In this document: in pieces, positions 32,113-42,238 of the stretch | Layout of the letters: every line of letters starts with the position of its first letter | How positions within the stretch are numbered: the stretch's first letter is position 1 | Assembly: GCF_965118895.1 (NCBI RefSeq) | Contig: NZ_CBCPJJ010000008.1 | Coordinates: forward strand, 62,001-126,000 | Length of the DNA stretch: 64,000 bases | Direction: 5' to 3' | From: Rahnella inusitata_A | GTDB lineage: Bacteria; Pseudomonadota; Gammaproteobacteria; Enterobacterales; Enterobacteriaceae | Made by a program: the position numbers and the translations under genes | The notes under the pieces: model-generated | What the model was told of the DNA's origin: nothing | Database searches by the model: none | The model's input: only the letters and a program-made list of their open reading frames with translations

Positions 32113-33768
32113 ATGAAACGAAGAGCATTTATTCAAGCATCAATGGCATTTGCCGCCTGGTGCGGTGTGCCGGCTATGTCCACACTGTTCACCCGTTCCG
32201 CTGAGGCGGCAGAGGCGAATGTGGCTGACGGTGGCGAACTGCCGTTTGATTTCAACGCCCTGCAAAAAATGGCGAAGGACTTAGCAGACAAACCTTACGG
32301 CGGTGCGCCGCTTCCTTTACCTAAAACGCTGGCCGAGCTGACGCCGCAGGCGTACAACGCCATTCAGTACGATCACGCCCATTCGCTGTGGAACGGTCTT
32401 CAGGACCGGCAGCTGGACGTCGAGCTGTTCCACGTGGGTATGGGTTTCAAACGCCGTGTGCGCATGTATTCTGTCGATCCGGTGAAGCATCTGTCGCGCG
32501 AAATCCACTTTCGCCCTGAACTTTTCAACTATCACGATGCGGGCGTAGATACCCAACAGCTTGAAGGTTTTTCCAACCTCGGCTTTGCCGGTTTTAAGGT
32601 GAACAAAGCGCCTGAACTGACGCGTCGCGACGTAGTGTCTTTCCTGGGGGCCAGTTATTTCCGTGCGGTGGACGATACTTATCAGTACGGTCTTTCGGCG
32701 CGCGGCGTGGCGGTGGATACCTTTACCGATCAGCCAGAAGAGTTCCCGGATTTCACTGCATTCTGGTTCGATACGCCGAAACCGGGCGACACCACCTTCA
32801 CCGTGTATGCACTGCTGGATGGCCCGAGTATCACCGGTGCCTATAAATTCGTGATCCACTGTGAACCGACCCGCGTGGTGATGGAAATTGAAAACCATCT
32901 TCATGCTCGTGAAGACATCAAACAGTTGGGTATCTCGCCGATGACCAGCATGTTCAGCTGCGGCACCAGCGAGCGCGGTCGCTGTGACACCATTCATCCG
33001 CAAATCCATGACTCTGACCGCCTGCAAATGTGGACCGGCAACGGTGAATGGATCTGTCGTCCGCTAAATAACCCGAAGCGTCTGCAATTTAACGCCTTCG
33101 CCGATAACAGCCCGAAAGGGTTCGGTCTGCTGCAACTCGATCACGAGTTCAACAATTATCAGGACGTGATTGGCTGGTACAACAAGCGGCCAAGCCTGTG
33201 GGTTGAGCCTGTGGGGGACTGGGGGAAGGGCGCTGTTAACCTGATGGAAATCCCGACCACTGGCGAAACGCTCGATAACGTCGTGTGCTTCTGGCAACCG
33301 GAAACACCGGTCAAAGCCGGAGCCGAGTTCAGTTTCAGCTATAAACTGTTCTGGAGTGGTACGCCGCCGCACCGCAGCCCGCTGGCGAACGTACTGGCAA
33401 CCCGAACCGGGATGGGCGGATTCCCCGAAGGCTGGGCACCGGGTGAAAACTATCCGGCGGTCTGGGCGCGTCGTTTTGCCATAGATTTTGTGGGCGGTGA
33501 GCTGAAAGCCTTTGCCGACAAAGGTATTGAGCCGGTGATCAACGTTTCGCACGGTAAAATTCAGAATATCGAAATCTTATACGTGCAGCCGTTTGACGGT
33601 TATCGGATCCTGTTCGACTGGTATCCGGACAGCGATTCTGTCGCGCCCGTTGAGCTGCGCATGTTCCTGCGCTCCGGCCAGACCGCGCTGTCTGAAACCT
33701 GGCTATATCAGTACTTCCCGCCAGCGCCGGAAAACAGAAAGTATATTGATGACCGACAAATGCGCTAA
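32113..33768 (+). CDS. opgD: OpgD, periplasmic glucan biosynthesis protein
   Basis: 551 residues from ATG 32113, matching the start of E. coli OpgD; a twin-arginine signal (MKRRAFIQASMAFAAWCG) ends near ALA-type SAEAAEA. The mature protein follows OpgD almost throughout (YFRAVDDTYQYGLSARG, MTSMFSCGTSERGRCDTIHP, TRTGMGGFPEGWAPGE). OpgD and OpgG shape the beta-glucan backbone of osmoregulated periplasmic glucans. An upstream in-frame ATG at 32071 would bury the twin-arginine motif and is less likely. A terminator follows. Confidence 0.96.
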   Translation: MKRRAFIQASMAFAAWCGVPAMSTLFTRSAEAAEANVADGGELPFDFNALQKMAKDLADKPYGGAPLPLPKTLAELTPQAYNAIQYDHAHSLWNGLQDRQLDVELFHVGMGFKRRVRMYSVDPVKHLSREIHFRPELFNYHDAGVDTQQLEGFSNLGFAGFKVNKAPELTRRDVVSFLGASYFRAVDDTYQYGLSARGVAVDTFTDQPEEFPDFTAFWFDTPKPGDTTFTVYALLDGPSITGAYKFVIHCEPTRVVMEIENHLHAREDIKQLGISPMTSMFSCGTSERGRCDTIHPQIHDSDRLQMWTGNGEWICRPLNNPKRLQFNAFADNSPKGFGLLQLDHEFNNYQDVIGWYNKRPSLWVEPVGDWGKGAVNLMEIPTTGETLDNVVCFWQPETPVKAGAEFSFSYKLFWSGTPPHRSPLANVLATRTGMGGFPEGWAPGENYPAVWARRFAIDFVGGELKAFADKGIEPVINVSHGKIQNIEILYVQPFDGYRILFDWYPDSDSVAPVELRMFLRSGQTALSETWLYQYFPPAPENRKYIDDRQMR

Positions 33769-33793
33769 GGCGTATTGAGTTCGACAAAAACAA

Positions 33794-33822
33794 AAAAGCC
33801 CCGATTCGCTCGGGGCTTTTTT
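33794..33822 (+). terminator. Terminator of opgD
   Basis: AAAAGCCCCGA/TCGGGGCTTTT perfect stem with a 5-base loop and T-run; an A-run on the left allows use by the minus strand too. Confidence 0.93.
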
Positions 33823-33886
33823 GCTTTCTACCTTCTTGTCTTTGGGTAAAACAAGAGCACTGCACTGACTAAGGCGAAGACGGCAA

Positions 33887-34069
33887 TCAGAACGCCTTAA
33901 CCAGCATGCCTGTTTGCGGTTGTTGCTGAGGATTTCTCAGCGCCGCGTCGAAAGACTTTTCGACTTCTTTCAGTTGTTGCAAGAATTCGTGTGGCGAGAA
34001 ATCGTGTGGTTTGCTGCTCATATAGGCCAGGGCCAGTTCTTTGGCGTTGTAACGCTGAAAGTTATACAT
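33887..34069 (-). CDS. Small conserved-looking hypothetical protein
   Basis: 60 residues from ATG 34069, chosen because GAGGA lies 6 bases upstream; an ATG four codons earlier overlaps that site. Sequence starts MYNFQRYNAKELALAYMSS and contains SPHEFLQQLKEVEKSFDAAL, an amphipathic helix. Soluble, no family recognised. Monocistronic, convergent with opgD. Confidence 0.65.
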   Translation of the reverse strand: MYNFQRYNAKELALAYMSSKPHDFSPHEFLQQLKEVEKSFDAALRNPQQQPQTGMLVKAF

Positions 34070-34460
34070 GCTGTTCCTCATTCATTTCAGAAGTTAATAA
34101 AGGTGTGGCTAACAGCAAGCTGGCTGACTTGAAACGACTTACCCTTGCTTACGACGTGCTGCCAATGAAGTGCATTCTACGGGAAAGATTGATAAGTGAA
34201 AGTGGGTGGTGTTTATGCATTTGATAGTTAAAACCTAACAAAGCATGTCATATTGGTTGCAAATTCGAATAGTCCTTTTTGGTGATTAATTCATCAGTTG
34301 GCTATTCTGCGCAGCGGCATAAATCATCCTGATAACAGATAAATTTTCTTTGCGAGTCATGCTGTTAATGTGAATTAAAAGGGTGGGCGCGGCGCGCGGG
34401 CTGCGGTACTCTCGGAAAAGTCATTCACATCAACATTGTCTACGAAAAGAGGTTTTTATC
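34070..34460. other. Intergenic region upstream of gldA
   Basis: About 390 bases. It should hold divergent promoters for the small hypothetical gene and gldA. A GC-rich patch (GGGCGCGGCGCGCGGGC) lies near 34385-34401, 60 bases before gldA. I see no clear ORF, repeat or operator. Confidence 0.4.
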
Positions 34461-35558
34461 ATGAGTAAATTTATCTTTTCTTCGCCAGGAAAATACGTTC
34501 AGGGAAGTGGTGTGCTGGATGAGTTGGGAGAATATCTGCCAGCGCTTGGCGGCAAATCTTTCCTGATTGCTGATGACGTGGTCTGGGGCATTATCGGCGA
34601 GCGCGTCAAGGCGTCACTGAAAAAAGAGCAGGTCGAATTCCATTACGAGCGTTTTAACGGTGAAGCCTCTGCCAGCGAAATTACCCGCCTTGCAGGCATT
34701 GCGCGTGATGCCGGTACGCAGGTGGTGGTCGGTCTCGGGGGCGGTAAAACCCTTGATACCGTAAAAGCCATCGCCGATGAGCTCAAACAAAACGTGGTGA
34801 TCGTCCCGACCGTCGCCTCCACCGATGCGCCATGCAGTGCGCTCTCGGTCATTTACACTGATGAAGGTGTATTCGACTCCTACCGTTTCTACAATAAAAA
34901 CCCGGATCTGGTACTGGTCGATACCCACGTCTGCGCGCAGGCTCCGGTACGTCTGTTCGCTTCCGGTATCGCTGACGGCCTGGCGACCTTTGTCGAGGCG
35001 CAGGCGGTATTACGTTCCCATTCACACTCAATGGTGGGCGGTGACCCGACCATTGCCGGCATGGCGATTGCCGAAGCCTGTGAAAAAACGCTGCTGACTT
35101 ATGGCTACAGCGCCTATACCGCCGTCGAGCAAAAGCTGGTCACGCCTGCGGTGGAAGCGGTCGTCGAGGCCAACACGCTGCTGTCGGGTCTGGGCTTTGA
35201 AAACGCCGGTCTGGCTGGCGCGCATGCGATCCACAACGGATTTACGGCGATTTCCGGTGATATTCATCACCTGACGCACGGCGAAAAAGTCGCTTATGGC
35301 ACGCTGACGCAGATGGTGCTCGAACAGCGTCCGGATGACGAAATCGCGAAGTACGTGCGTTTCTACCGCGCGATCAAAATGCCGACCACGCTGAAAGAAA
35401 TGCATCTGGAAAACGAATCTTTCGCCAATCTGGTGAAAGTGGGGGCGCTGGCTGGCGGGGATGGCGACACGCTTGGCAACCTCAATCACAACCTGTCACC
35501 GGAAGACGTCGCCAATGCGATTCTGGCCGTGGATGCGTTCAGTAAGTCTGTGAAGTAG
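34461..35558 (+). CDS. gldA: Glycerol dehydrogenase GldA
   Basis: 365 residues from ATG 34461 (AAGAGG upstream). It matches GldA in SSPGKYVQGSGVLDELG, the NAD-binding GLGGGKTLDT and IVPTVASTDAPCSALSVIY. Zinc ligands Asp in ASGIADGLATF, His in GAHAIHNGF and His in LTHGEKVAYG are present. It oxidises glycerol to dihydroxyacetone with NAD and reduces methylglyoxal-derived compounds. Monocistronic. A second, divergent member of the family lies at 59273. Confidence 0.96.
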   Translation: MSKFIFSSPGKYVQGSGVLDELGEYLPALGGKSFLIADDVVWGIIGERVKASLKKEQVEFHYERFNGEASASEITRLAGIARDAGTQVVVGLGGGKTLDTVKAIADELKQNVVIVPTVASTDAPCSALSVIYTDEGVFDSYRFYNKNPDLVLVDTHVCAQAPVRLFASGIADGLATFVEAQAVLRSHSHSMVGGDPTIAGMAIAEACEKTLLTYGYSAYTAVEQKLVTPAVEAVVEANTLLSGLGFENAGLAGAHAIHNGFTAISGDIHHLTHGEKVAYGTLTQMVLEQRPDDEIAKYVRFYRAIKMPTTLKEMHLENESFANLVKVGALAGGDGDTLGNLNHNLSPEDVANAILAVDAFSKSVK

Positions 35559-35589
35559 ATTTACGGGCTTTTAAAAACTCACTCCGAAA

Positions 35590-35668
35590 GTGAAGACAGG
35601 CAGAAGAGTAAAGCGTCCGCGCCATCAGGGATGATTTCACGGCGTCTTTACGGTCTGCCTGTTTTCAC
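35590..35668. repeat. Long imperfect hairpin element
   Basis: GTGAAGACAGGCAGA (35590-35604) pairs with TCTGCCTGTTTTCAC (35654-35668) at 14 of 15 positions. Inside, GTAAAG pairs with CTTTAC. The 79-base structure fills the space between the converging gldA and yjiN genes and has no U-tract, so it looks like an intergenic repeat unit rather than a plain terminator. Confidence 0.55.
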
Positions 35669-35700
35669 CGCAACGGACACGCTATGTGTGACTTCAATGT

Positions 35701-36987
35701 CTAAAATCTTGCCATCACCCATGGCAATACCACCGGCAGTTGCGAGAGCAGATACAGCACCAGCCCGATAAATGCACCGACCAGCGTGCCGTTAATGCGG
35801 ATAAACTGTAAATCCTTGCCGATGTTCAGCTCAATCTGGCGTGACATATCGCGCGGATCCCAGCCTTTGACCGTATCACTGATGTGGCGGGTGAGGAATG
35901 CGGCGAAGTCCGGCGCGACTTTCCCGGCGATGGTTTCCATTTGCAGATTCAGCGATGATCGCAGTTTTTCATCCTGCGCCAGCGCGTTACCCAGCCACTG
36001 GCCGGACTCGGTGACTTTGGCCAATACCCGCGAATCCTCACTTTCTAAATCCTCTTTCAGCCAGTTGCGCATATCGCCCCACAGTTGCAGTACGTAGGCG
36101 TTCAGCTTCTCGTCATCTTTCAGATATTGTTTAATTTCTTCGGCTTTCTGCGCGGTCGCCGGATCGTTTTGCAGTTTCCAGATAAAGCTCTCAACCGAGC
36201 GATCAAACCCTTTGCGGAAGGCGTGGGTTTTATCGTTACCCATATCGTCGAGCACCGAATTCACCGCATTAGAGACCATATCCGCGCCGTTGCGCCCCAG
36301 CCAGCCGGTCGGCAGAAGTTTGGCCGTCAGCGGATGTTCGCGTTTCATCCAGCCTACGATCTGCGCAGAAATAAACGCCCGTGTACTGTCTTTGGCCAGC
36401 AGAATCTCCAGCTGATCCATTGCCTGATCCAGCAATTCCTGATGGCGGCCATTTTTGGTCAGGCTTTCCAGCAGCGTGGCAATGGAGGCCGAGAGGTCGA
36501 TTTTGTCGATCACACGATATATCGCGCGGCGAATAAGCTGTGCGATGCGCTGGTCATCGGTAACATCCAGAAAGCCACGGATCATCTTCACCGCATATTT
36601 GGCGAAACGCTGCGCGTTGTCTGGCGCATTCAGCCACTCGGTGAGCATCTGTGCCGGGTCATGCTGGCGTATCAGGTTAATCAGGGTCGCGGGCGCGAGG
36701 AATTTATCCTGCACGAAGACCGCCAGATTGTCGGCGATTTTGTCTTTATTTCTGGGGATGATCGCCGTATGTGCTGAGACAAACGGTACCGGCACACGGC
36801 GAAACAGCGCCACAACGGCGAACCAGTCGGCCATGGCGCCGACCATTGCGGCTTCGGAAATGGCTTTCAGCCCGGAAACCCAGAAGTTCGGCGGCAAAAA
36901 GAGGGTGATGACAAACAGGGCCGCAGCAATCAGCAGCAGCCCCAGTGCGTTACGTTTACTTCGGCGAAGTTCTTGTTCTTTATCCAT
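35701..36987 (-). CDS. yjiN: YjiN, DUF445 inner-membrane protein
   Basis: 428 residues closely resembling E. coli YjiN (VTLFLPPNFWVSGLKAISEA, GAMADWFAVVALFRRVP, ARHISDTVK-like segments and DMSRQIELNIGKDLQFIRIN). It has membrane helices at both ends and a large helical soluble middle of about 340 residues. Function unknown; the family also includes small multimembrane proteins in Gram-positive bacteria. Monocistronic, divergent from yojI. Confidence 0.93.
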   Translation of the reverse strand: MDKEQELRRSKRNALGLLLIAAALFVITLFLPPNFWVSGLKAISEAAMVGAMADWFAVVALFRRVPVPFVSAHTAIIPRNKDKIADNLAVFVQDKFLAPATLINLIRQHDPAQMLTEWLNAPDNAQRFAKYAVKMIRGFLDVTDDQRIAQLIRRAIYRVIDKIDLSASIATLLESLTKNGRHQELLDQAMDQLEILLAKDSTRAFISAQIVGWMKREHPLTAKLLPTGWLGRNGADMVSNAVNSVLDDMGNDKTHAFRKGFDRSVESFIWKLQNDPATAQKAEEIKQYLKDDEKLNAYVLQLWGDMRNWLKEDLESEDSRVLAKVTESGQWLGNALAQDEKLRSSLNLQMETIAGKVAPDFAAFLTRHISDTVKGWDPRDMSRQIELNIGKDLQFIRINGTLVGAFIGLVLYLLSQLPVVLPWVMARF

Positions 36988-37137
36988 TGCCCCAGTGTAG
37001 GAAGCGAAAAGCGGGCTGTCAGCTTTTTTTCCGGATGTGGCAGTAAGTTGATAAAATGAGAATTATTCTTGATATGACACAAGGTCTCATTAAACTGCCT
37101 GCAATCCGTTTTCCGGCATTTATAATGAGAGCATTTC

Positions 37138-38796
37138 ATGGAGTTGTTACGCGTCGTTTTTAAGCAGTATCGCTGGCCTTTTTTAGGCGTCATGTTGCTG
37201 AGCCTGCTCAGCGCCGTACTGGGCATTGGCCTGATCGCTTTTATCAATCTTAAACTGATTGAAACCACGAACGCTTCACTGATGGTCTTACCGGAGTTTC
37301 TTGGATTACTTTTGTTGCTGATGGCGGTGACGCTCGGCTCCCAGCTTGCCCTGACCATTCTCGGACATCACTTCATCTACCGCCTGCGCGGGCAGTTCAT
37401 CAAACGTATTTTAGATACCGATATTGAGCGCATTGAGCAGATCGGCAATGCGCAACTGCTTGCCAGCCTCGGCAGCGATATCCGTAACATCACACTGGCA
37501 TTTGTGCGTCTGCCGGAGCTGGTGCAGGGGATTATCCTGACCATCGGCTGTGCGGCGTATCTCGCGTGGCTGTCGCCGGAAATGCTGCTGGTGACAGTCG
37601 TCTGGCTGATCATCACCATTGTCGGCGGCTTCAAACTGGTCTCGCACGTTTACAGCCATCTGGCGAAAGTGCGCGACGCGGAAGACAAACTGCAAACCGA
37701 TTACCAGAAGGTGATCGAAGGGCGCAAAGAGCTGGCGCTGAACCGCGAGCGCGCCCGCCACCTGTTTGATGATGTCTATCGTAAAGACGCCGAAGAGTAT
37801 CGCCATCACATTATCCGCGCCGATACCTTCCACCTGAGTGCCGTAAACTGGTCGAATATCATGATGTTGGGCGCGATAGGCCTGGTATTCTTTATGGCCA
37901 ATACGCTCGGCTGGTCGAATACCGACGTCGCTGCAACCTATTCCCTGACGCTGCTGTTCCTGCGTACGCCGATGTTGCAGGCGGTGGGCGCACTGCCGAC
38001 GCTGCTCAGCGCTCAGGTGGCATTCGGTAAACTGAAAGCCCTGAAGCTGGCGGAATACGACGAAGCGTTTACGCCGCCGTTAGCGCCTGCGCGCTGGCAG
38101 TCGCTGGAGCTGCGCGATCTGGTCTTCAGCTATGAGGGCAAAGAAGAAAGCGCCGGTTTTGGCGTCGGCCCGCTCAATCTGACCATTACTCGTGGTGAAT
38201 TGGTATTCCTGATAGGCGGCAACGGCAGTGGCAAATCGACCATGGCGATGCTGCTGACTGGCCTCTATCAGCCGCGTTCCGGGCAAATTCTGCTCGACGG
38301 CGTGCCGGTCACGGCGCAGAACGTCGAACAATATCGCCAGATTTTCTCAGCAGTGTTCACCGATTTCCACCTGTTCGGCCAGCTGATGGGCCCGCAGGGG
38401 CAGACGCCGGATCCGCTGCTGGTCGAAGACTGGTTGCAACGCCTGAAAATGAAAGAAAAACTCCAGTTCAGCGGCAGCGAAGTGACCAATCTGCAACTTT
38501 CCGCCGGGCAGCGTAAACGTGTCGCGCTGTTGCTGGCAGCGGCAGAAGGGCGTGATTTCCTGTTGCTCGATGAATGGGCCGCCGATCAGGATCCGCAGTT
38601 CCGCCGTACGTTCTACCGCGAACTGTTACCTCAGTTGCGCGATATGGGCAAAACCGTACTGGCAATCAGCCACGATGATCACTATTTTGAACACGCCGAT
38701 CGTCTTCTGGAAATGCGACAGGGCAAACTTAAAGAGCTGCACGGGCAGGATCGCGCTGACGCCAGCCTTGATGCAGTCGCACAAATCGGCCTTTAA
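37138..38796 (+). CDS. yojI: YojI, ABC exporter (permease fused to ATPase)
   Basis: 552 residues. Six membrane helices (about 1-300) precede one ATPase domain with Walker A GGNGSGKST, signature LSAGQ, Walker B FLLLDEWAADQDP and H-loop ISHDDHYF. YojI of E. coli exports the lasso peptide microcin J25 with TolC; the family also includes PvdE-like cyclic peptide exporters. GAGAG lies before the ATG. It is followed 30 bases later by an unknown membrane protein, which is probably cotranscribed. Confidence 0.93.
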   Translation: MELLRVVFKQYRWPFLGVMLLSLLSAVLGIGLIAFINLKLIETTNASLMVLPEFLGLLLLLMAVTLGSQLALTILGHHFIYRLRGQFIKRILDTDIERIEQIGNAQLLASLGSDIRNITLAFVRLPELVQGIILTIGCAAYLAWLSPEMLLVTVVWLIITIVGGFKLVSHVYSHLAKVRDAEDKLQTDYQKVIEGRKELALNRERARHLFDDVYRKDAEEYRHHIIRADTFHLSAVNWSNIMMLGAIGLVFFMANTLGWSNTDVAATYSLTLLFLRTPMLQAVGALPTLLSAQVAFGKLKALKLAEYDEAFTPPLAPARWQSLELRDLVFSYEGKEESAGFGVGPLNLTITRGELVFLIGGNGSGKSTMAMLLTGLYQPRSGQILLDGVPVTAQNVEQYRQIFSAVFTDFHLFGQLMGPQGQTPDPLLVEDWLQRLKMKEKLQFSGSEVTNLQLSAGQRKRVALLLAAAEGRDFLLLDEWAADQDPQFRRTFYRELLPQLRDMGKTVLAISHDDHYFEHADRLLEMRQGKLKELHGQDRADASLDAVAQIGL

Positions 38797-38826
38797 GCGC
38801 CGTTTTTTCGACATAAAGGAAAAGTC

Positions 38827-39645
38827 ATGAACTGGAATGAAGTGATGGTGTGGGGCATCAGCGGTGTGGTATTGGGCTCGTTGATCAGCCTTTTACACAA
38901 AAAAGGAAAAATAGGTCGCCTGCCCGGTATTATCCTGTTTTTAGTGCTCATCATCGGCGGCAATATTCTGTGGGGTGCAGTGATCAAGCCGCGCGTTATG
39001 GGGGAAAGCGAAGAGCAGAAAATCGATCAGGCGCTCGCTGAACTGCCGCTGTACGGCACCATCAAAGCGCAGGAACCCGCGCTGTATACGCAGATCCGCA
39101 GCCACATTCTGACCATGAAAAAAGACGGCAAACCGCAGCAGGAAGCCATTGATACGGTGAAACCGATGGTGTCCGAACTGCTGTCGAAACGCATTGCTCA
39201 TGCGCCGGATGCCGCTGTGAATGCGGCCATGCAGGTCAATCTTGAAGAGATGCAAACCCTGCTGGCGCGCAAAGACGGCACCTGCTTCAAGTTTCTTTAT
39301 CCGCAGGTCAGCGGCGGGGTGAACACGGCAGAAGTGCTGCCGCCGGCGTTATTCCGTAAAGATCTCAGCACCATGAATGATTTACTGCTGGCGACCGGCC
39401 CGGATCAGAAAGAGTTCCCTGCCGCCGTCAGTACCGAAAAAGTCATCCTGATGATGGCGCCGGTGCGTCAGGCGCTCGGAAACATGTACGGCGACCAGTT
39501 GCAGATGTTCAGCGACCTGACTAAGCCGGATGTTGATCGTGAGAAAGTGTGCGAGATTTCCATCAGCCTCTATTCCGGTATTCTGGCGTTACAGCCTGCC
39601 GATTCTGCCGCGATCTTAAGACAAATGTTGGGTAAACCGAACTGA
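38827..39645 (+). CDS. Membrane-anchored protein of unknown function downstream of yojI
   Basis: 272 residues. Two short N-terminal hydrophobic segments (VMVWGISGVVLGSLISLL and GIILFLVLIIGGNILWGAVI) are followed by a helical domain of about 210 residues with two cysteines. Family not recognised. AAGGA before the ATG and a 30-base gap after yojI suggest an operon; no terminator lies between them. Confidence 0.75.
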   Translation: MNWNEVMVWGISGVVLGSLISLLHKKGKIGRLPGIILFLVLIIGGNILWGAVIKPRVMGESEEQKIDQALAELPLYGTIKAQEPALYTQIRSHILTMKKDGKPQQEAIDTVKPMVSELLSKRIAHAPDAAVNAAMQVNLEEMQTLLARKDGTCFKFLYPQVSGGVNTAEVLPPALFRKDLSTMNDLLLATGPDQKEFPAAVSTEKVILMMAPVRQALGNMYGDQLQMFSDLTKPDVDREKVCEISISLYSGILALQPADSAAILRQMLGKPN

Positions 39646-39795
39646 TCCGCACGGACAGTGCGCGCCTGCGTGCTGTCCGCTTAATTATCAACGCTGACAA
39701 ACAGACAATCCCTACTACTTTTCCCACTAAGAACAGGTATTCTTAGCCGCAGAGTCAAAAACAATAATCCCCCGAACTTCCGGAACCCTTTTTCT

Positions 39796-42225
39796 ATGCA
39801 AAAATTGTTAAGAATGCCGCTGTTACTGGCATTGTTGTCATGTCTGATGATGACCCCCGCGCTGAGTCAGGCTGATGAAGCGACCGGGCAACCGGCGGCG
39901 GCTCAACCGGTCAAAGTGAACGCCAGTACGGCGTTGCCTGCGCTGCAAAAACGCCTGGATCAGCTGAAACAACAGGTCTCGGCAGCCAAAACCGACAAGA
40001 AATTCACCGGCCTGAACGACGCCGCGCAAAAGCTCGCCGAAGATGCTGACAAACTGGCCGTGGCGCTGACCCCGCAGCTCGAAGAAGTGCAGGCGCAGCT
40101 GGACGTTCTCGGTCCGGCCCCGGCGGCAGGCACACTGACTGAAACGCCTCAGGTGGTCAGCCAGCGAAACAAGCTCAATAACAGCAAGACGCTCCTGACC
40201 ACGCAGATCGAACAAACCAAAGGCATCGCGACCGGTGCGCGGAACCTGTCTTCCCAGATTTCCGGCATGCGCCGTGATGCGCTGAAAACCCAAATCGCAC
40301 TTAATACCGGCAGCATTCTTGGCGGTAATTTCTGGTCACCGCTGATTACGCCTAATGATGACGATGCCGCGCGTTTCGATGATTTCGGTTCACAGGTGCA
40401 TGACGCCTGGACGCAGGCATGGAGCGAAGACTGGCGGGTGGGCACCGGTATTTATCTGCTGCTGGCACTGGTGATTGGCCTGTTCGGACGCAAGACGCTG
40501 GATCGTCCGATGAACTGGATCCTGCCGCGCTGGTTGCCGCACGGGCGTTTTCGCCGCAGTTTCCTCGCGTGTTTTACCACGCTGAGCACCACTTTTACGC
40601 TGGGCATCAGCGTGCAGCTGCTTTGTTACATCTTCACGCGTCTGCCAGAGACCTCACAATGGGTGAATGAGTTTGCCGAACAACTGGTGGAGCTGACCTA
40701 TTTCTCCGCAGTGATCGCCGGTCTGGGGATCGCGCTGCTGTCGAACAGCCATCCTTCATGGCGTTTGCCAGGCATTGCCGATCCGCTGGCGAAAACGCTG
40801 GGGTTATTCCCCGTCCTGCTGGCGTCCTTTATTTTCCTGTTCGGCATTATTGAACAGCTGAATAATCTGGTCGGGGCGAGCATTGCTGCCACTTTGTTTG
40901 GCAATGGCTTAGCGGCGTTGCTGGTGGCACTGAACTGTCTGATTGCGCCGGTTCGTGTGAACCGGATGCGCCGCAAAATGCGTGCTGAAGGAGAGCAGAC
41001 GGAAGCACGTTCAACGATCGCCGGGCTTATCCATCTGCTGATCAGCCTGACGGCGTTCGTCATTCTTATCGCGCTGCTGATTGGTTACATTCCTCTGGCG
41101 CGTTTCGTGACCTTCGAACTGCTGTGGATCGGTCTGGTGGTCAGCAGCCTGTATCTGCTGATCCACTTCTGGGTGGATTTGTGTGAAAGCGTATTTTCCG
41201 ACACCACGCACAGCGGCAAAATCCTTAAAGGCACGCTGAGCGTTAACGACCGTCATCTGTCGCTGGCTGCCACGCTGTTCTCGGCGATAGGTAAAACCGC
41301 ACTGTTGCTGATGGCCGCGGTCGCGCTGCTCAACGGGACTTTCGGGACGACCACGCCGCTGGAATTGTTGAGTAAAATCGTCGACATTTGGGGCGGTAAA
41401 GGCCTGGAAAGCCTGAACATCATTCCGGCCCACGCCGTGAATGCCGTGCTCTGTCTGGTGGTTGGGTGGTACGTGCTGCGTTCGGCCAAACGCTGGCTGG
41501 ACAATGATTTCCTGCCAAAAACCATGATGGATCGCGGCATGCGAGCCTCGCTGGTGACGCTGTTCACCAACGTGGGTTACGTGCTGATCATCATGCTGAC
41601 GCTGTCGTCGTTGGGTATCGAGTGGAATAAACTGGCGTGGATCGTCAGCGCCTTATCGGTCGGTATCGGTTTTGGCTTGCAGGAAATTGTGAAGAACTTC
41701 ATCTCCGGCCTGATCCTGCTGACCGAGCGTCCGGTGAAAGTGGGGGATTTGATCAGCATCAGCGGTGTGGAAGGGGATATTCGTCGGATCAACGTTCGCG
41801 CCACGGAAATTCAGCTCAGTGATAAATCCACGGTTATCGTCCCGAACTCGCAGCTGATTTCGCAGAACGTGCGTAACGCCACCATGGGTAACGCGCAGGG
41901 CGTGGCGACCATCGTGCTGACCTTCCCGCTAGACATCGATCCTGAACAGGTACGCACGCTGTTACTTGAAGCCTACAACCTGCACGAATCTATTCTGGAA
42001 AATCCGCCACCGTCTGTGAGTTTTAAAGAGCTGGGCCCGACCGGCATTGTGTTGAGTGTCACCGGCTACGTAAACAGCCCGCGTATGGTAGGTGGAACGC
42101 GCAGTGACTTGTTGTATGAAATTCTGAAAATGTTGCGGGCTGCGGAGATCAGTTTAAGTCAGACGCAGACGATGGTGCTGGAGCAGCCGCTAGCGCGGGT
42201 TACCGCGGCGGCGGAGGAATCGTAG
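39796..42225 (+). CDS. DUF3772-MscS large mechanosensitive channel
   Basis: 809 residues. A signal peptide (LLALLSCLMMTPALSQA) leads to a periplasmic coiled-coil DUF3772 region (about 40-200), then about ten membrane helices and an MscS core. The pore helix and beta domain are clear: VGIGFGLQEIVKNFISGLIL, LTERPVKVGDLISI, DKSTVIVPNSQLIS. The architecture is like the YbiO and MscK group of large MscS channels, which open on osmotic downshock. Possible functional link to opgD (osmoregulated glucans) is only thematic. Monocistronic. Confidence 0.93.
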   Translation: MQKLLRMPLLLALLSCLMMTPALSQADEATGQPAAAQPVKVNASTALPALQKRLDQLKQQVSAAKTDKKFTGLNDAAQKLAEDADKLAVALTPQLEEVQAQLDVLGPAPAAGTLTETPQVVSQRNKLNNSKTLLTTQIEQTKGIATGARNLSSQISGMRRDALKTQIALNTGSILGGNFWSPLITPNDDDAARFDDFGSQVHDAWTQAWSEDWRVGTGIYLLLALVIGLFGRKTLDRPMNWILPRWLPHGRFRRSFLACFTTLSTTFTLGISVQLLCYIFTRLPETSQWVNEFAEQLVELTYFSAVIAGLGIALLSNSHPSWRLPGIADPLAKTLGLFPVLLASFIFLFGIIEQLNNLVGASIAATLFGNGLAALLVALNCLIAPVRVNRMRRKMRAEGEQTEARSTIAGLIHLLISLTAFVILIALLIGYIPLARFVTFELLWIGLVVSSLYLLIHFWVDLCESVFSDTTHSGKILKGTLSVNDRHLSLAATLFSAIGKTALLLMAAVALLNGTFGTTTPLELLSKIVDIWGGKGLESLNIIPAHAVNAVLCLVVGWYVLRSAKRWLDNDFLPKTMMDRGMRASLVTLFTNVGYVLIIMLTLSSLGIEWNKLAWIVSALSVGIGFGLQEIVKNFISGLILLTERPVKVGDLISISGVEGDIRRINVRATEIQLSDKSTVIVPNSQLISQNVRNATMGNAQGVATIVLTFPLDIDPEQVRTLLLEAYNLHESILENPPPSVSFKELGPTGIVLSVTGYVNSPRMVGGTRSDLLYEILKMLRAAEISLSQTQTMVLEQPLARVTAAAEES

Positions 42226-42238
42226 TTTAAATTCAAAA

